Counted from the stretch's first letter, positions 1 through 8,049 are shown. The stretch is 64,000 nt of DNA from Jatrophihabitans_A sp035248685 (GCA_035248685.1 DATFHF010000050.1:11607-75606), one strand, 5' to 3'. Translations and numbers: made by a program. The notes: a model not told the origin generated them from the letters alone.

Positions 1-1
1 T

Positions 2-523
2 GTGCTCGCCGGCATTCTGGGGGCGTCGATGTTCCCGGGTGTGGCGATCTTGACCCCGATCTTCCAGCTGTTCACCAACTTCGGTTGGCTGGGCACCTAC
101 CAGGGCCTGATCCTGCCGCAGATCTCGTTCTCGTTGCCGCTGGCGGTCTACACCCTGACCAGCTTCTTCGCCGACATGCCCTGGGAGCTGGAACAGGCCG
201 CCAGGGTGGACGGTGCCACGCCCGGGCAGGCGTTCCGGCTGGTGATCTTCCCACTGGCCGCGCCGGCACTGTTCACCACCGCGATCCTGGTGTTCCTGGC
301 GTCCTGGAACGAGTTCCTGCTGTCCAGCGTGCTGTCCATAGGCAAGACGTCGGTGCAGCCGTCCACGGTGTCCATCGCCTACTTCACCGCCGGCCCGCAC
401 ATCGTGCCGTACACCCAGACGATGGCCGCCGGCCTGGTGGTGACCGTACCGCTGGTGATCGTGGTGCTGCTCTTCCAGCGCCGGATCGTCAGCGGCCTGA
501 CCGCGGGTGGCGTCAAGGGCTGA
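2..523 (+). CDS. Carbohydrate ABC transporter permease, C-terminal part (cut by window edge)
   Basis: Inner-membrane permease subunit of a sugar-type (MalG/SugB-like) ABC importer. The 173 visible residues hold several hydrophobic segments and the EAA cytoplasmic loop that contacts the ATPase (residues about 62-90, ELEQAARVDGATPGQAFRLV). The frame is open to the left edge, so the GTG at position 2 is probably internal and the N-terminal one or two helices are missing. The partner permease, binding protein and ATPase should lie upstream. A strong hairpin follows the stop, so this is the last gene of its operon. The substrate cannot be read from the sequence; the similarity to trehalose/maltose-type permeases is only at family level. 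Confidence 0.9.
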   Translation: MLAGILGASMFPGVAILTPIFQLFTNFGWLGTYQGLILPQISFSLPLAVYTLTSFFADMPWELEQAARVDGATPGQAFRLVIFPLAAPALFTTAILVFLASWNEFLLSSVLSIGKTSVQPSTVSIAYFTAGPHIVPYTQTMAAGLVVTVPLVIVVLLFQRRIVSGLTAGGVKG

Positions 524-542
524 CGCCCTCCCGCCGTACTCC

Positions 543-582
543 CCGGGGCCCCTACTGCCAGGCGTGGCGGTAGGGGCCCCGG
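543..582. terminator. Strong GC hairpin between convergent genes
   Basis: A perfect 13-bp inverted repeat, ccggggcccctac (543-555) and gtaggggccccgg (570-582), sits 20 bp after the permease stop and 14 bp before the end of the minus-strand gene. It can fold on either strand and probably ends transcription from both sides. No long T-run follows, which is common for actinobacterial hairpin terminators. Confidence 0.75.
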
Positions 583-595
583 CCTGTTCAGCGGC

Positions 596-1249
596 TTAGG
601 GCGCCAGCTGGAGGCTCGGGTCGGTGGCCAGCGTTTGCAAGGCGGCGGCCGGCACCGGCACTCCGGCCGGCACGGTCGCGGTCACCGCAACCGCGGTGCC
701 CGGTCGGCGGCCCGGCACCACCAGCGCGATATCGGCCGGCCCCTGCTGCGGTAGCGCGGACCGCCAATCGGGTACCGCTCGACCGGCCCGATCGCGAGTG
801 GCGATAACCGTGAGCTGGATGCCGTCCGGGGTCCCGGCGACCAGCCGCACCAGGTATTCGCGGGCCGTGCCGTTGTCATATACCGCCTCGGCCTGGACCA
901 CCGTGACGGTCGGCAGCAGGTGCTGGACGGCGTGGAACAGCGGGCCGCCGTCGGGGAGTTGGCTCCAACTGCAGGCGGCGCCGACCGGGCAGCCGGTCAG
1001 GTTCGCGGTCGCCTGCCCCGGGCTGGACAGCACCCGGGTGCTGACGATGGTGCGGGTCTGGTGCACGTACAGCACGCCGCCGGCCAGCGCACCGACCGCC
1101 GCCAGACCGGCCGCGGTCAGGCCCCAGCGCAGTGGAATCGATCGCCGGGGCCGATCGGCGGACTCGTCCGGGTCGGTCAATTCGATGTGGTCGGTCGACC
1201 GCCAGTCCGGGTCGGACGGCCAGTCCTGCTCGGCGTCATAGGTCGTCAT
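596..1249 (-). CDS. Single-pass membrane protein with TGCPxGAxC motif, tandem paralog A
   Basis: Unrecognised 217-residue protein. It has an acidic cytoplasmic N-terminus, one membrane helix at about residues 42-62, then an outside domain beginning with a cysteine pair in TGCPVGAAC (C87, C93) and ending in DPSLQLAP. The upstream gene encodes a shorter relative with the same plan: TGCPIGARC after the helix and DPAVQLTP at the end. The two overlap by 4 nt (ATGA), so they are co-transcribed and translationally coupled. The type II topology and the closely spaced cysteines suggest an extracytoplasmic disulfide-bonded domain. No enzymatic motif was seen. The function is unknown; anchoring of a cell-surface accessory protein is only a guess. 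Confidence 0.75.
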   Translation of the reverse strand: MTTYDAEQDWPSDPDWRSTDHIELTDPDESADRPRRSIPLRWGLTAAGLAAVGALAGGVLYVHQTRTIVSTRVLSSPGQATANLTGCPVGAACSWSQLPDGGPLFHAVQHLLPTVTVVQAEAVYDNGTAREYLVRLVAGTPDGIQLTVIATRDRAGRAVPDWRSALPQQGPADIALVVPGRRPGTAVAVTATVPAGVPVPAAALQTLATDPSLQLAP

Positions 1250-1872
1250 GGCGTCAACTGCACGGCCGGGTCGTCGGACAGTCGCTGGGTCGGCTCGTCC
1301 AGGAAGCGGTAGTTAGGCGGCGCGTCCACCTCGATGCTGACCGTGCACCCCGGCCGTCCACCGACGATCAGCCGCTGCTGGGTGCTGTCGACAATCATGT
1401 TGCCGCTCAGGTCGGTATGGCTACGGATTGTGCTCTCGGCAGTGTCCGGATCGTTGCTCGGGCCGCCGGGCAGCCGTTGTGCGGTGAGGGTCAAGGTCGC
1501 CCACGAATCCAGCTGCACCCATACCACCACCCGGAACGGCCGGCCGGTGGCGGCCTCGGACACCCCGGTCACCCCGGCCAGCCGACTGGCGGGGAAGACC
1601 CGGGCGATCGCCGCCAGCATCGCCGGCGGAGCGGTGGCGCCGGCCCGGCAGCGTGCCCCGATCGGGCAGCCGGTCGGATCCACCGCGACGGCCGGCGGGC
1701 CGGCCACCAGCCGCACCCGGTGCTCCGGCTGGCGGCGCAACCCCTGTACCACCAGCAAGCCGGCGACCAGCGCGAGCAGGGCAGCCGCCGCCAGCAGTAC
1801 CCGACCCGGCCGCGAAGTGGCGGTCCAGCTCGGCCGCGATCCGGGCGGCTGCGTAGGCACGTCCTCGATCAT
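1246..1872 (-). CDS. Single-pass membrane protein with TGCPxGAxC motif, tandem paralog B
   Basis: Unrecognised 208-residue protein, paralog of the gene just downstream. It has a short proline-rich cytoplasmic segment, a membrane helix at about residues 24-43, the cysteine pair in TGCPIGARC (C69, C75), a third cysteine in GGRPGCTVSIEV and the terminal DPAVQLTP. I chose the ATG at 1872 (MIEDVPTQPP) because residues upstream of it in the open frame do not resemble the paralog. No clear ribosome site supports the choice, and the frame stays open to 1971. Its stop overlaps the start of paralog A. The upstream DNA up to rpmE is divergent, so a promoter for the pair should lie between 1873 and 2016. 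Confidence 0.65.
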   Translation of the reverse strand: MIEDVPTQPPGSRPSWTATSRPGRVLLAAAALLALVAGLLVVQGLRRQPEHRVRLVAGPPAVAVDPTGCPIGARCRAGATAPPAMLAAIARVFPASRLAGVTGVSEAATGRPFRVVVWVQLDSWATLTLTAQRLPGGPSNDPDTAESTIRSHTDLSGNMIVDSTQQRLIVGGRPGCTVSIEVDAPPNYRFLDEPTQRLSDDPAVQLTP

Positions 1873-2031
1873 GCCGTAGGAATTTCGGGCCGGCTGAGCA
1901 CGTTTGGAGCACGTGGCCACAAACTGGCACACTGTCTGACTGACGACCCGGCTCCGGTTCACGTCCAGCACGATCGGGCGACCCGGCGGCCATAAGCGGC
2001 ACCGTTACTCGGTGTCATGAAGGGAACCATC

Positions 2032-2253
2032 GTGAAGGACGGAATCCACCCCGCCTACCAGGTCACCCAAGTGACCTGCTCGTGCGGTAACTCGTTCACC
2101 ACCCGCAGCACTTCCAAGACCGGCACCTTGCACGCCGACGTGTGCTCGGCCTGCCACCCGTTCTACACCGGCAAGCAGAAGATCATGGATGTCGGCGGTC
2201 GGGTGGACCGGTTCGAGAAGCGCTACGGCAAGCGCGAGCGCGCTACCTCCTAG
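2032..2253 (+). CDS. rpmE: 50S ribosomal protein L31 (zinc-ribbon form)
   Basis: Ribosomal protein L31 of the large subunit. It carries both cysteine pairs of the zinc-binding form (CSC near the N-terminus and CSAC before HPFYTGKQK), followed by the family C-terminal segment DVGGRVDRFEKRYGKR. I place the start at the GTG at 2032 (VKDGIHPAYQV): aaggga at 2020-2025 is a well spaced ribosome site, and family members begin with a short Lys-x-Gly-Ile-His-Pro stretch. The ATG at 2017 would add five residues and place that ribosome site inside the gene. In most actinobacteria rho lies just upstream; here two unrelated membrane-protein genes do. Confidence 0.93.
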   Translation: MKDGIHPAYQVTQVTCSCGNSFTTRSTSKTGTLHADVCSACHPFYTGKQKIMDVGGRVDRFEKRYGKRERATS

Positions 2254-2261
2254 CTACCCTG

Positions 2262-2309
2262 ACGGCGCCCGGGGCGTGCCTGCACGGCACCCTCCGGGCG
2301 CCGTTCTTG
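2262..2309 (+). terminator. Terminator hairpin after rpmE
   Basis: Perfect 11-bp arms acggcgcccgg (2262-2272) and ccgggcgccgt (2294-2304) are followed by the short T-rich run tcttgt. The position, 8 bp after the L31 stop, fits an intrinsic terminator or attenuator that separates abundant rpmE message from prfA. Confidence 0.7.
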
Positions 2310-2356
2310 TGCCACCACCGGTTAGCAAAGGCCACGACGAGGATGAGCGGAACCCA

Positions 2357-3433
2357 ATGAGCCACGAGGCGGACGGAGCCAGCACGCTGGCACAGGTGCT
2401 GGCCGAATATGCCGACACCGAGGCGGCGCTGGCCGATCCCGCCGTGCATGCCGACCAGAACGCGGCCCGGCGGCTCGGTCGTCGGTTCGCCCAACTTGCC
2501 CCGGTGGCGGGTGCGGCCAAGGAGCTGGAAGCCGTCCGAGCCGACGCGCAGGCAGCCCGCGAACTAGCCGCCGAGGACGAGTCGTTCCAGGCCGAGGCCG
2601 ACGAGTTGGCAGCCCGCATCCCGGAGCTGGAGACCCGGCTGCGTGAGCTACTCGTCCCCAAGGATCCGAACGACGTCAAGGACGTGATCCTGGAGATCAA
2701 GGCCGGCGAGGGTGGTGAGGAATCGGCCCTGTTTGCCGGTGACCTGCTACGGATGTACCTGCGCTATGCCGAGTTGCAGGGTTGGCAAACCGAGGTGCTC
2801 GACGACGAAGAGACCGACCTGGGCGGGCACAAGTCGGTCACCGTGGCGGTGCGTTCGCGCAGCGCGGACCGTCCGGTGTGGAGCCGGCTGAAGTACGAGG
2901 GCGGCGTGCACCGGGTGCAGCGAGTGCCGGTTACCGAGTCCCAGGGCCGCATCCACACCTCGGCCGCCGGCGTGCTGGTGCTGCCCGAGGCCGAAGAGGT
3001 GGAGGTCGACATCGACCCGAACGACCTGCGGATCGACGTCTATCGCTCGTCCGGCCCGGGTGGGCAGAGCGTGAACACCACTGACTCGGCGGTCCGGATC
3101 ACCCATGTGCCTACCGGCACGGTGGTATCGATGCAGAACGAGAAGAGCCAATTGCAGAACCGGGAAGCGGCTTTGCGGGTGCTGCGAGCCAGGCTGCTCG
3201 CCCAAGCCCAGGAGGAGGCCAGCCAGGAGGCCTCCGATGCCCGACGCTCGCAGGTGCGCACCGTGGACCGCTCCGAGCGGGTTCGCACCTATAACTTCGC
3301 TGAAAACCGGATCGCCGACCATCGAGTCAACTTCAAGGCCTACAACCTCGACCAGGTGCTCGACGGTGCCCTCGACGACGTGATCGACGCGCTGACCCGG
3401 GCCGACATCGAAGCGGCGCTGTCCGGCGAGTGA
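2357..3433 (+). CDS. prfA: Peptide chain release factor 1
   Basis: RF1, which ends translation at UAA and UAG in the ribosomal A site. The 358-residue product has the family's usual length. It shows the codon-recognition motif PxT (PVT in QRVPVTESQGRIHTSA) and the catalytic GGQ loop (residues 235-237) that triggers peptidyl-tRNA hydrolysis. The ATG at 2357 gives the normal N-terminus; the frame is open further upstream, but that part is not family-like. The stop overlaps the GTG of prmC, whose product methylates the GGQ glutamine, a functional pairing conserved across bacteria. Confidence 0.97.
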   Translation: MSHEADGASTLAQVLAEYADTEAALADPAVHADQNAARRLGRRFAQLAPVAGAAKELEAVRADAQAARELAAEDESFQAEADELAARIPELETRLRELLVPKDPNDVKDVILEIKAGEGGEESALFAGDLLRMYLRYAELQGWQTEVLDDEETDLGGHKSVTVAVRSRSADRPVWSRLKYEGGVHRVQRVPVTESQGRIHTSAAGVLVLPEAEEVEVDIDPNDLRIDVYRSSGPGGQSVNTTDSAVRITHVPTGTVVSMQNEKSQLQNREAALRVLRARLLAQAQEEASQEASDARRSQVRTVDRSERVRTYNFAENRIADHRVNFKAYNLDQVLDGALDDVIDALTRADIEAALSGE

Positions 3434-4323
3434 CCGATTCGCCGTCAGCCATCGGTCGGTCGTCCGCCGTGCCCGCCTCGCTGTCGGCCGAACTGCGAGC
3501 GGCGACCGCCGCGCTTACCGCCGCCGGCCGCGACTCGGCGCGGGTGGACGCCGAACTGCTGCTGGCCCATCTGCTGGGCCGCCGACGCGGCCAGTTGCTT
3601 CAGGCGCCGGCATTGTCGTCGGAGCAGCAGGCCGACTATGCCGAGTTGGTGCGGCGCCGCTGCGCCGGGGTACCGGTGCAGCACCTGACCGGCAGCGCCG
3701 CCTTCCGGCACCTGGAACTCGCGGTCGGCCCCGGGGTTTTCATCCCACGGCCGGAGACCGAACTGCTGCTCGACCTGGCCGCCGATCGGCTGGCCACGGC
3801 CGGCATCGTGCTGGATCTGGGCGCCGGCTCCGGCGCGATCGCACTGGCGGTGGCGCAGGAATACCCGACCGCCCGGGTGATCGCGGTCGAGCGGTCCGAG
3901 CCGGCGTTGGACTGGTTGCGAACCAATGCCGGCAACCGGGCAGCCGCCGGTGATCGTCCGGTCGAGGTGGTGGCCGGCGACCTGACCGACCCGGGGCTGC
4001 TGCCTGAACTCACCGCTTCGGTGGACGTGCTGTTGTCCAATCCGCCTTATGTTCCCGAACGAATCCGCGACACGCTGGCGGTCGAGGTGGGTCACGACCC
4101 GGCCGAGGCGGTGTACGCCGGCCCGGACGGGCTGAGCCTGCTGCCGGCGCTGGTGCGGACCGCGGCTCGGCTGTTGCGACCGCGCCAAGGGCTGTTGGTG
4201 TTCGAGCACGACGAGAGCCACGCCGGCACGACGGCCGGGCTGCTGGTCGATGGCTGGCAGGACGTTCGCGGCCACCGGGACCTAGCCGGCCGGCCCCGGT
4301 TCACCAGCGCCGTCCGGGCCTAG
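3430..4323 (+). CDS. prmC: Release factor glutamine N5-methyltransferase
   Basis: PrmC/HemK methylates the glutamine of the GGQ motif in release factors, using S-adenosylmethionine. The 297 residues comprise an N-terminal helical release-factor-binding domain and a Rossmann methyltransferase domain with the SAM loop DLGAGSGAIALA and the signature NPPY (LSNPPYVPE), which holds the target glutamine. It starts at a GTG overlapping the prfA stop (GTGA), so the two are translationally coupled. The motifs and the neighbour agree, leaving little doubt. Confidence 0.96.
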   Translation: MTDSPSAIGRSSAVPASLSAELRAATAALTAAGRDSARVDAELLLAHLLGRRRGQLLQAPALSSEQQADYAELVRRRCAGVPVQHLTGSAAFRHLELAVGPGVFIPRPETELLLDLAADRLATAGIVLDLGAGSGAIALAVAQEYPTARVIAVERSEPALDWLRTNAGNRAAAGDRPVEVVAGDLTDPGLLPELTASVDVLLSNPPYVPERIRDTLAVEVGHDPAEAVYAGPDGLSLLPALVRTAARLLRPRQGLLVFEHDESHAGTTAGLLVDGWQDVRGHRDLAGRPRFTSAVRA

Positions 4324-4400
4324 CCGCCCGACCGGACCGACCGGCACCTGGTGCGGCAAGATCGAGCCATGAGCCATGCCAATGCACCGGCCCCATCTCG

Positions 4401-4466
4401 CGAGTGGGCAGTTCTGGCTCGAGTGGGCGGTTACAACTGCCCACTCGACGCGCAACCGCCCACTCG
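4401..4466. repeat. Four-unit inverted-repeat array (cgagtgggc units)
   Basis: Four 13-bp units lie in the prmC-tsaC gap: cgagtgggcagtt (4401-4413), cgagtgggcggtt (4420-4432), aactgcccactcg (4435-4447) and aaccgcccactcg (4454-4466). Unit 1 is the exact reverse complement of unit 3, and unit 2 of unit 4. Nested pairings 2-3 and 1-4 differ by one base. The stretch can fold as a long hairpin or as alternative structures. It could be an intergenic repeat, a processing site or a protein-binding site. It has no T-run. Confidence 0.75.
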
Positions 4467-4490
4467 CGGCGGGCAACAGGACCCGCCGAC

Positions 4491-5144
4491 ATGAGTGAGA
4501 TGCTGGATTGCGGCAACATCGAGCTGCGGCCGATGGCGATTACGGCCGCCGCCCGTGCGGTGGCCGCGGGCTCCGTGGTGGTGCTGCCGACCGACACCCT
4601 GTACGGGATCGGCGCCGACGCCTTCAACCCCAGCGCGGTGGCCAGCGTGCTGGCCGCCAAAGGCCGCGGCCGCGACCTGCCGGTACCGGTGCTGGTCGGC
4701 TCCTGGTCGACGGTGGACGGCCTGGTGAGCTGGGTGCCGGCCAAGCTGCGGGCGTTGGTGGAGGCGTTCTGGCCGGGCGGGCTGACCGTGGTGGTCGAGC
4801 ATGCCCCATCGCTGGCCTGGGACCTCGGCGACGCCCGGGGCACCGTCGCGATCCGGATGCCGCTGCACCCGATAGCGCTGGATCTGCTGGCGGTGACCGG
4901 GCCGATGGCGGTCTCCAGCGCCAACGTCAGCGGCCAGCCACCGGCGCTCACCGCCCAGCAGGCCTATCAGCAACTCGGCGAGTCGGTGTCGGTGTACCTG
5001 GACGGTGGCGAGGTGCCGGTGGGTCAACCGTCCAGCATCGTCGACCTCACCGGCGAGGTCCCGCTGTTGCTGCGGGAGGGCGCGGTCAGCTTGGCGGCGT
5101 TGCGCGAGGTGGTCGGCACCGTCGAGCGGCCGCCGGTCGGCTAA
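4491..5144 (+). CDS. tsaC: L-threonylcarbamoyladenylate synthase (YrdC/TsaC domain)
   Basis: Makes threonylcarbamoyl-AMP from threonine, bicarbonate and ATP for the universal t6A37 modification of ANN-decoding tRNAs. The product is 217 residues and corresponds to the YrdC domain alone, without the extra C-terminal Sua5 domain. Visible signatures are VLPTDTLYGIGADAF near the N-terminus, KGRGRDLPVPVLVG (the KxR region) and SSANVSGQPP. The start is the ATG at 4491; another ATG three codons later is possible. It follows prmC after an inverted-repeat gap, the usual order in bacteria. Confidence 0.94.
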   Translation: MSEMLDCGNIELRPMAITAAARAVAAGSVVVLPTDTLYGIGADAFNPSAVASVLAAKGRGRDLPVPVLVGSWSTVDGLVSWVPAKLRALVEAFWPGGLTVVVEHAPSLAWDLGDARGTVAIRMPLHPIALDLLAVTGPMAVSSANVSGQPPALTAQQAYQQLGESVSVYLDGGEVPVGQPSSIVDLTGEVPLLLREGAVSLAALREVVGTVERPPVG

Positions 5145-5192
5145 CCTGGGGGCGGCATGACCGACGGATCCGTTCGAGGAGTGCGAAGCCAG

Positions 5193-6458
5193 ATGTCTGA
5201 TCAGTATTGGGGTCCGGATTTCGCCGCGTTGGAGAAGTTCGATCCCGAGATCGCCGGAGTCGTGCTCGACGAGCTGGACCGGCTTCGCGGTGGGCTACAG
5301 CTGATCGCGAGCGAGAACTTCACCTCGCCGGCCGTGCTCGCGGCCTTGGGCAGCACGCTGAGCAATAAGTACGCCGAGGGTTACCCGGGCCGGCGTTATT
5401 ACGGCGGCTGTGAGGTGGTGGATCGGGCGGAGCAGATCGGCATCGACCGGGCCAAGGCGCTGTTCGGCGCCGAGCACGCCAATCTGCAACCGCATTCCGG
5501 GGCGAACGCCAACCTGGCGGTGTACGGCGCGTTCCTCCAGCCGGGTGACACGCTGCTGGCGATGTCGTTGCCGCACGGCGGCCACCTGACCCACGGCACC
5601 AAGGTCAGCTTCTCCGGCAAGTGGTTCAACGCCGTGCACTACGGGGTGCACCGGGAGACCGAGGACATCGACTACGACCAGGTGCGGGCGCTGGCGACCG
5701 AGCACCGACCCAAGCTGATCATCTGCGGCGGCTCGGCGATCCCACGGCTGATCGACTTCGCCGCCTTCCGCGAAATCTCCGACGAGGTCGGCGCGATCCT
5801 GCTGGTGGACGCCGCGCATTTCATCGGCCTGGTGGCGGGCAAGGCGATTCCGTCGCCGGTGCCGTACGCCGATGTGGTCACCTTCACCACCCACAAGGTG
5901 TTGCGCGGTCCGCGGGGTGGCGCGCTGGTGTGCAAGGCCGAGCATGCCGCCAAGCTGGACAAGGCAGTCTTTCCGATGATGCAGGGCGGCCCGCTGATGC
6001 ACGCCATCGCGGCCAAGGCGGTCAACCTGGCTGAGTGCGCCACGCCGGAGTACCAGGCCTACGCCCGACAGGTGATCGCCAACGCCCGGTCGCTGACCGC
6101 CGGGTTGGTCGAGGCCGGCATGCGCGCGGTCACCGGTGGCACCGACACCCACCTGGCGTTGATCGACCTGCAGAACATCGGAGTCACCGGCAAGGACGCC
6201 GAGGCCCGTTGCGATGCGGCCGGCATCGTGCTGAACAAGAACGCTATTCCGAACGACCCGGCACCGCCGTCCATCGCCTCTGGTATCCGGATCGGCTCGC
6301 CATCGGTAACCACCCAGGGCATGACCGAACCGCAGATGGCCCAGATCGCCCAGCTCATCGCCCGCGCGGTGGTATCCGACGACGCCGGGGTGCACCAGGC
6401 CATCCGAGCCGAGGTCGGCGAGCTGGTCGCGGCCTACCCGGCCTACCCGCACGGCTGA
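5193..6458 (+). CDS. glyA: Serine hydroxymethyltransferase
   Basis: PLP enzyme interconverting serine and glycine while loading tetrahydrofolate with a one-carbon unit. The 421 residues hold LIASENFTS near the N-terminus, the glycine-rich YPGRRYYGGCEVVD segment, and the PLP-lysine motif TFTTHKVLRGPRGG. I take the ATG at 5193 (MSDQYWGPDF), which gives the N-terminus seen in close actinobacterial relatives, with gagga at 5176-5180 somewhat far upstream. An ATG at 5157 would add 12 residues and also has a purine-rich run before it. It lies between tsaC and wecA, a common actinobacterial order. Confidence 0.95.
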   Translation: MSDQYWGPDFAALEKFDPEIAGVVLDELDRLRGGLQLIASENFTSPAVLAALGSTLSNKYAEGYPGRRYYGGCEVVDRAEQIGIDRAKALFGAEHANLQPHSGANANLAVYGAFLQPGDTLLAMSLPHGGHLTHGTKVSFSGKWFNAVHYGVHRETEDIDYDQVRALATEHRPKLIICGGSAIPRLIDFAAFREISDEVGAILLVDAAHFIGLVAGKAIPSPVPYADVVTFTTHKVLRGPRGGALVCKAEHAAKLDKAVFPMMQGGPLMHAIAAKAVNLAECATPEYQAYARQVIANARSLTAGLVEAGMRAVTGGTDTHLALIDLQNIGVTGKDAEARCDAAGIVLNKNAIPNDPAPPSIASGIRIGSPSVTTQGMTEPQMAQIAQLIARAVVSDDAGVHQAIRAEVGELVAAYPAYPHG

Positions 6459-6488
6459 GCCGGCCGGGCAGAACGGGAGCGGCCGGCA

Positions 6489-7607
6489 GTGCATCCGTCC
6501 CTCGAGTACGCGCTGGTCGGCCTGATCGCCGCCATCGGCGCCTATCTGTGCACGCCGGTGGCCCGGCTGGTCGCGACCCGGTGGGGCGCGGTGGCCAAGC
6601 CGCGCGATCGGGATGTGCACGCCGTTGACACCCCGCGGCTGGGTGGCGTGGCGCTGCTCGCCGGCTTCTGCGCCGCCATGCTGGTCGCTCATGCGCTGCC
6701 CACCCTGCGAGCCACTTTCGGCAATGGCAATGAAATCAACGGAGTGCTGTGGGGCGGGCTGATCATCTGCGCGCTCGGCGTGCTGGATGACCGCTACGAG
6801 CTGGATTCACTGACCAAGTTCGCCGGCCAGGTCACCGCCGCCGCGGTCATGTCGATCGTCGGTGGCATCCAACTGCTCTACATCTACGTCCCGTGGGGCA
6901 ACTACGGCACCATCCCGCTGGACCGAGATGCCAGCGTCGAGGTCACCATTCTGCTGACCGTGCTGACCATCAACGCCATCAACTTCATCGACGGTCTGGA
7001 CGGTCTGGCCGCCGGCGTCACCGCGATTCAGGGACTGGCCTTCTTCGGCTACAGCTATCACCTTGCCGTGGTGGGCAATACCGACATCGCGCTGGCCCCG
7101 ACCCTGATCTGCGCCGGCCTGGTCGGCAGCTGCGTCGGCTTCCTACCGCACAATTTCGCCAACGCCCGGATCTTTATGGGGGATTCCGGCTCGATGCTGG
7201 TCGGGCTGGTACTGTCCGCGGCCGCTACCACCGCGTCCTCGCAGACCGATCCGCAGTCGCTGGGGTTGAAGGGCGCACTGCCGCTCTACCTGCCGCTGAT
7301 CCTGCCGCTGGCGGTGCTCGCCTTGCCGCTGGCCGACCTGGTGCTGGCCGTGCTGCGCCGGCTGCGCCGCTTCCAGTCGCCGTTCGCGCCGGACAAGGAG
7401 CATTTGCACCACCGGTTGATGGAGCTGGGACACAGCCACCGGCGCGCCGTCCTGCTGCTCTACTTCTGGTCGGCGGTGGTGGCCTTCGGCGCGGTTGCAA
7501 TGGCGGTCAGCAGCGGTCCCTGGCTGGTGCTGGCGGTGGTCGCCGGACTGTTCGCAGCCGGTGTGCTGGTCACCGCCGTGCCACGGTTGCGGTCGGCTCG
7601 GCCCTGA
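6489..7607 (+). CDS. wecA: Decaprenyl-phosphate N-acetylglucosamine-1-phosphate transferase (WecA/Rfe)
   Basis: Polytopic MraY/WecA-family transferase that moves GlcNAc-1-phosphate from UDP-GlcNAc to polyprenyl phosphate, the first step of cell-wall linker and surface polymer synthesis. The 372 residues carry about ten hydrophobic segments with the family's cytoplasmic acid motifs: DDRYELD, NFIDGLDGLAAG and RIFMGDSGSMLVG, and a histidine-rich loop HLHHRLMELGHSHR. It starts at a GTG. Its place directly before the atp operon is conserved in mycobacteria and streptomycetes, which argues for WecA rather than MraY. Confidence 0.93.
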   Translation: MHPSLEYALVGLIAAIGAYLCTPVARLVATRWGAVAKPRDRDVHAVDTPRLGGVALLAGFCAAMLVAHALPTLRATFGNGNEINGVLWGGLIICALGVLDDRYELDSLTKFAGQVTAAAVMSIVGGIQLLYIYVPWGNYGTIPLDRDASVEVTILLTVLTINAINFIDGLDGLAAGVTAIQGLAFFGYSYHLAVVGNTDIALAPTLICAGLVGSCVGFLPHNFANARIFMGDSGSMLVGLVLSAAATTASSQTDPQSLGLKGALPLYLPLILPLAVLALPLADLVLAVLRRLRRFQSPFAPDKEHLHHRLMELGHSHRRAVLLLYFWSAVVAFGAVAMAVSSGPWLVLAVVAGLFAAGVLVTAVPRLRSARP

Positions 7608-7785
7608 CCCGCGGCGGCCCGCACGCCCTGATGCAGACGACCGGGCCGACGTCAAGACCCTAGTGCTAGCTGTGATAGGTTCGCCGCAAGCGCCTGAAGA
7701 GCGGGGGCTTGGTTTCCCCACGGCGTACGCGACACCGACGAGCTGACGGCGACCAGGTCGCCGTCTACCCCAAGAGGAGTTGCCG
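7608..7785 (+). promoter_or_regulatory. Leader region of the atp operon with stem-loops
   Basis: This 178-bp gap separates wecA from the ATP synthase genes. It has a perfect 9-bp hairpin with a 3-nt loop, gacggcgac/gtcgccgtc (7745-7765), ending 6 nt before the strong ribosome site aagaggag (7772-7779) of a short leader ORF. A second weak stem (gggg...cccc) lies near 7700-7720. The AT-richer stretch around 7660-7685 (ccctagtgctagctgtgatagg) may hold the promoter, but no convincing -35/-10 pair can be named. The arrangement looks like a structured 5' leader. Confidence 0.5.
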
Positions 7786-7824
7786 ATGAGTGACCCCGTC
7801 ATACCCGTGTTAGAGGCTCACTGA
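7786..7824 (+). CDS. Putative 12-residue leader peptide upstream of the atp genes
   Basis: Short ORF encoding MSDPVIPVLEAH. It has one of the best ribosome sites in the region: aagaggag six bases before the ATG. Its stop lies 8 nt before the GTG of the first atp-cluster gene, in a different frame. It includes a TTA leucine codon, which is rare in high-GC actinobacteria and, in Streptomyces, depends on the bldA tRNA. A hairpin lies just upstream. These features suggest a translated leader that could tune entry of ribosomes into the operon. No homolog is known to me, and translation is inferred from the ribosome site only. Confidence 0.45.
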   Translation: MSDPVIPVLEAH

Positions 7825-7832
7825 CCGGCGGA

Positions 7833-8045
7833 GTGGACGACGACCCGCAGGGCCTGACCTGGTCGGGACTGCTCAGCCTCGGTCTGGTATCCGCGGTGAT
7901 GCTGGTCGTCGGCTTCGCGCTCGGATGGTGGCTCGATCAGTTGTTGAATACATTTCCCATATTGGTTTTGGTCGGTATCGGCCTTGGCATCGTCGCCAGC
8001 GTCAGCTTCACCTACGTTCGGATTCGTAGCTTCCTGAGAGAGTGA
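7833..8045 (+). CDS. AtpZ/AtpI-family small membrane protein
   Basis: 70-residue protein with two predicted membrane helices (about residues 13-33 and 40-62) joined by a short loop, as in AtpZ/AtpI-type accessory proteins found at the head of atp operons. They are thought to help c-ring assembly or ion supply. It starts at a GTG 8 nt after the short leader ORF and ends 4 nt before the next gene. The family call rests on size, topology and position; sequence motifs in this family are weak. Confidence 0.75.
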   Translation: MDDDPQGLTWSGLLSLGLVSAVMLVVGFALGWWLDQLLNTFPILVLVGIGLGIVASVSFTYVRIRSFLRE

Positions 8046-8049
8046 GTGG

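Noticed and set aside
5145..5192. Possible glycine riboswitch before glyA
   Set aside because: The gap is too short and no tandem aptamer pattern is present.
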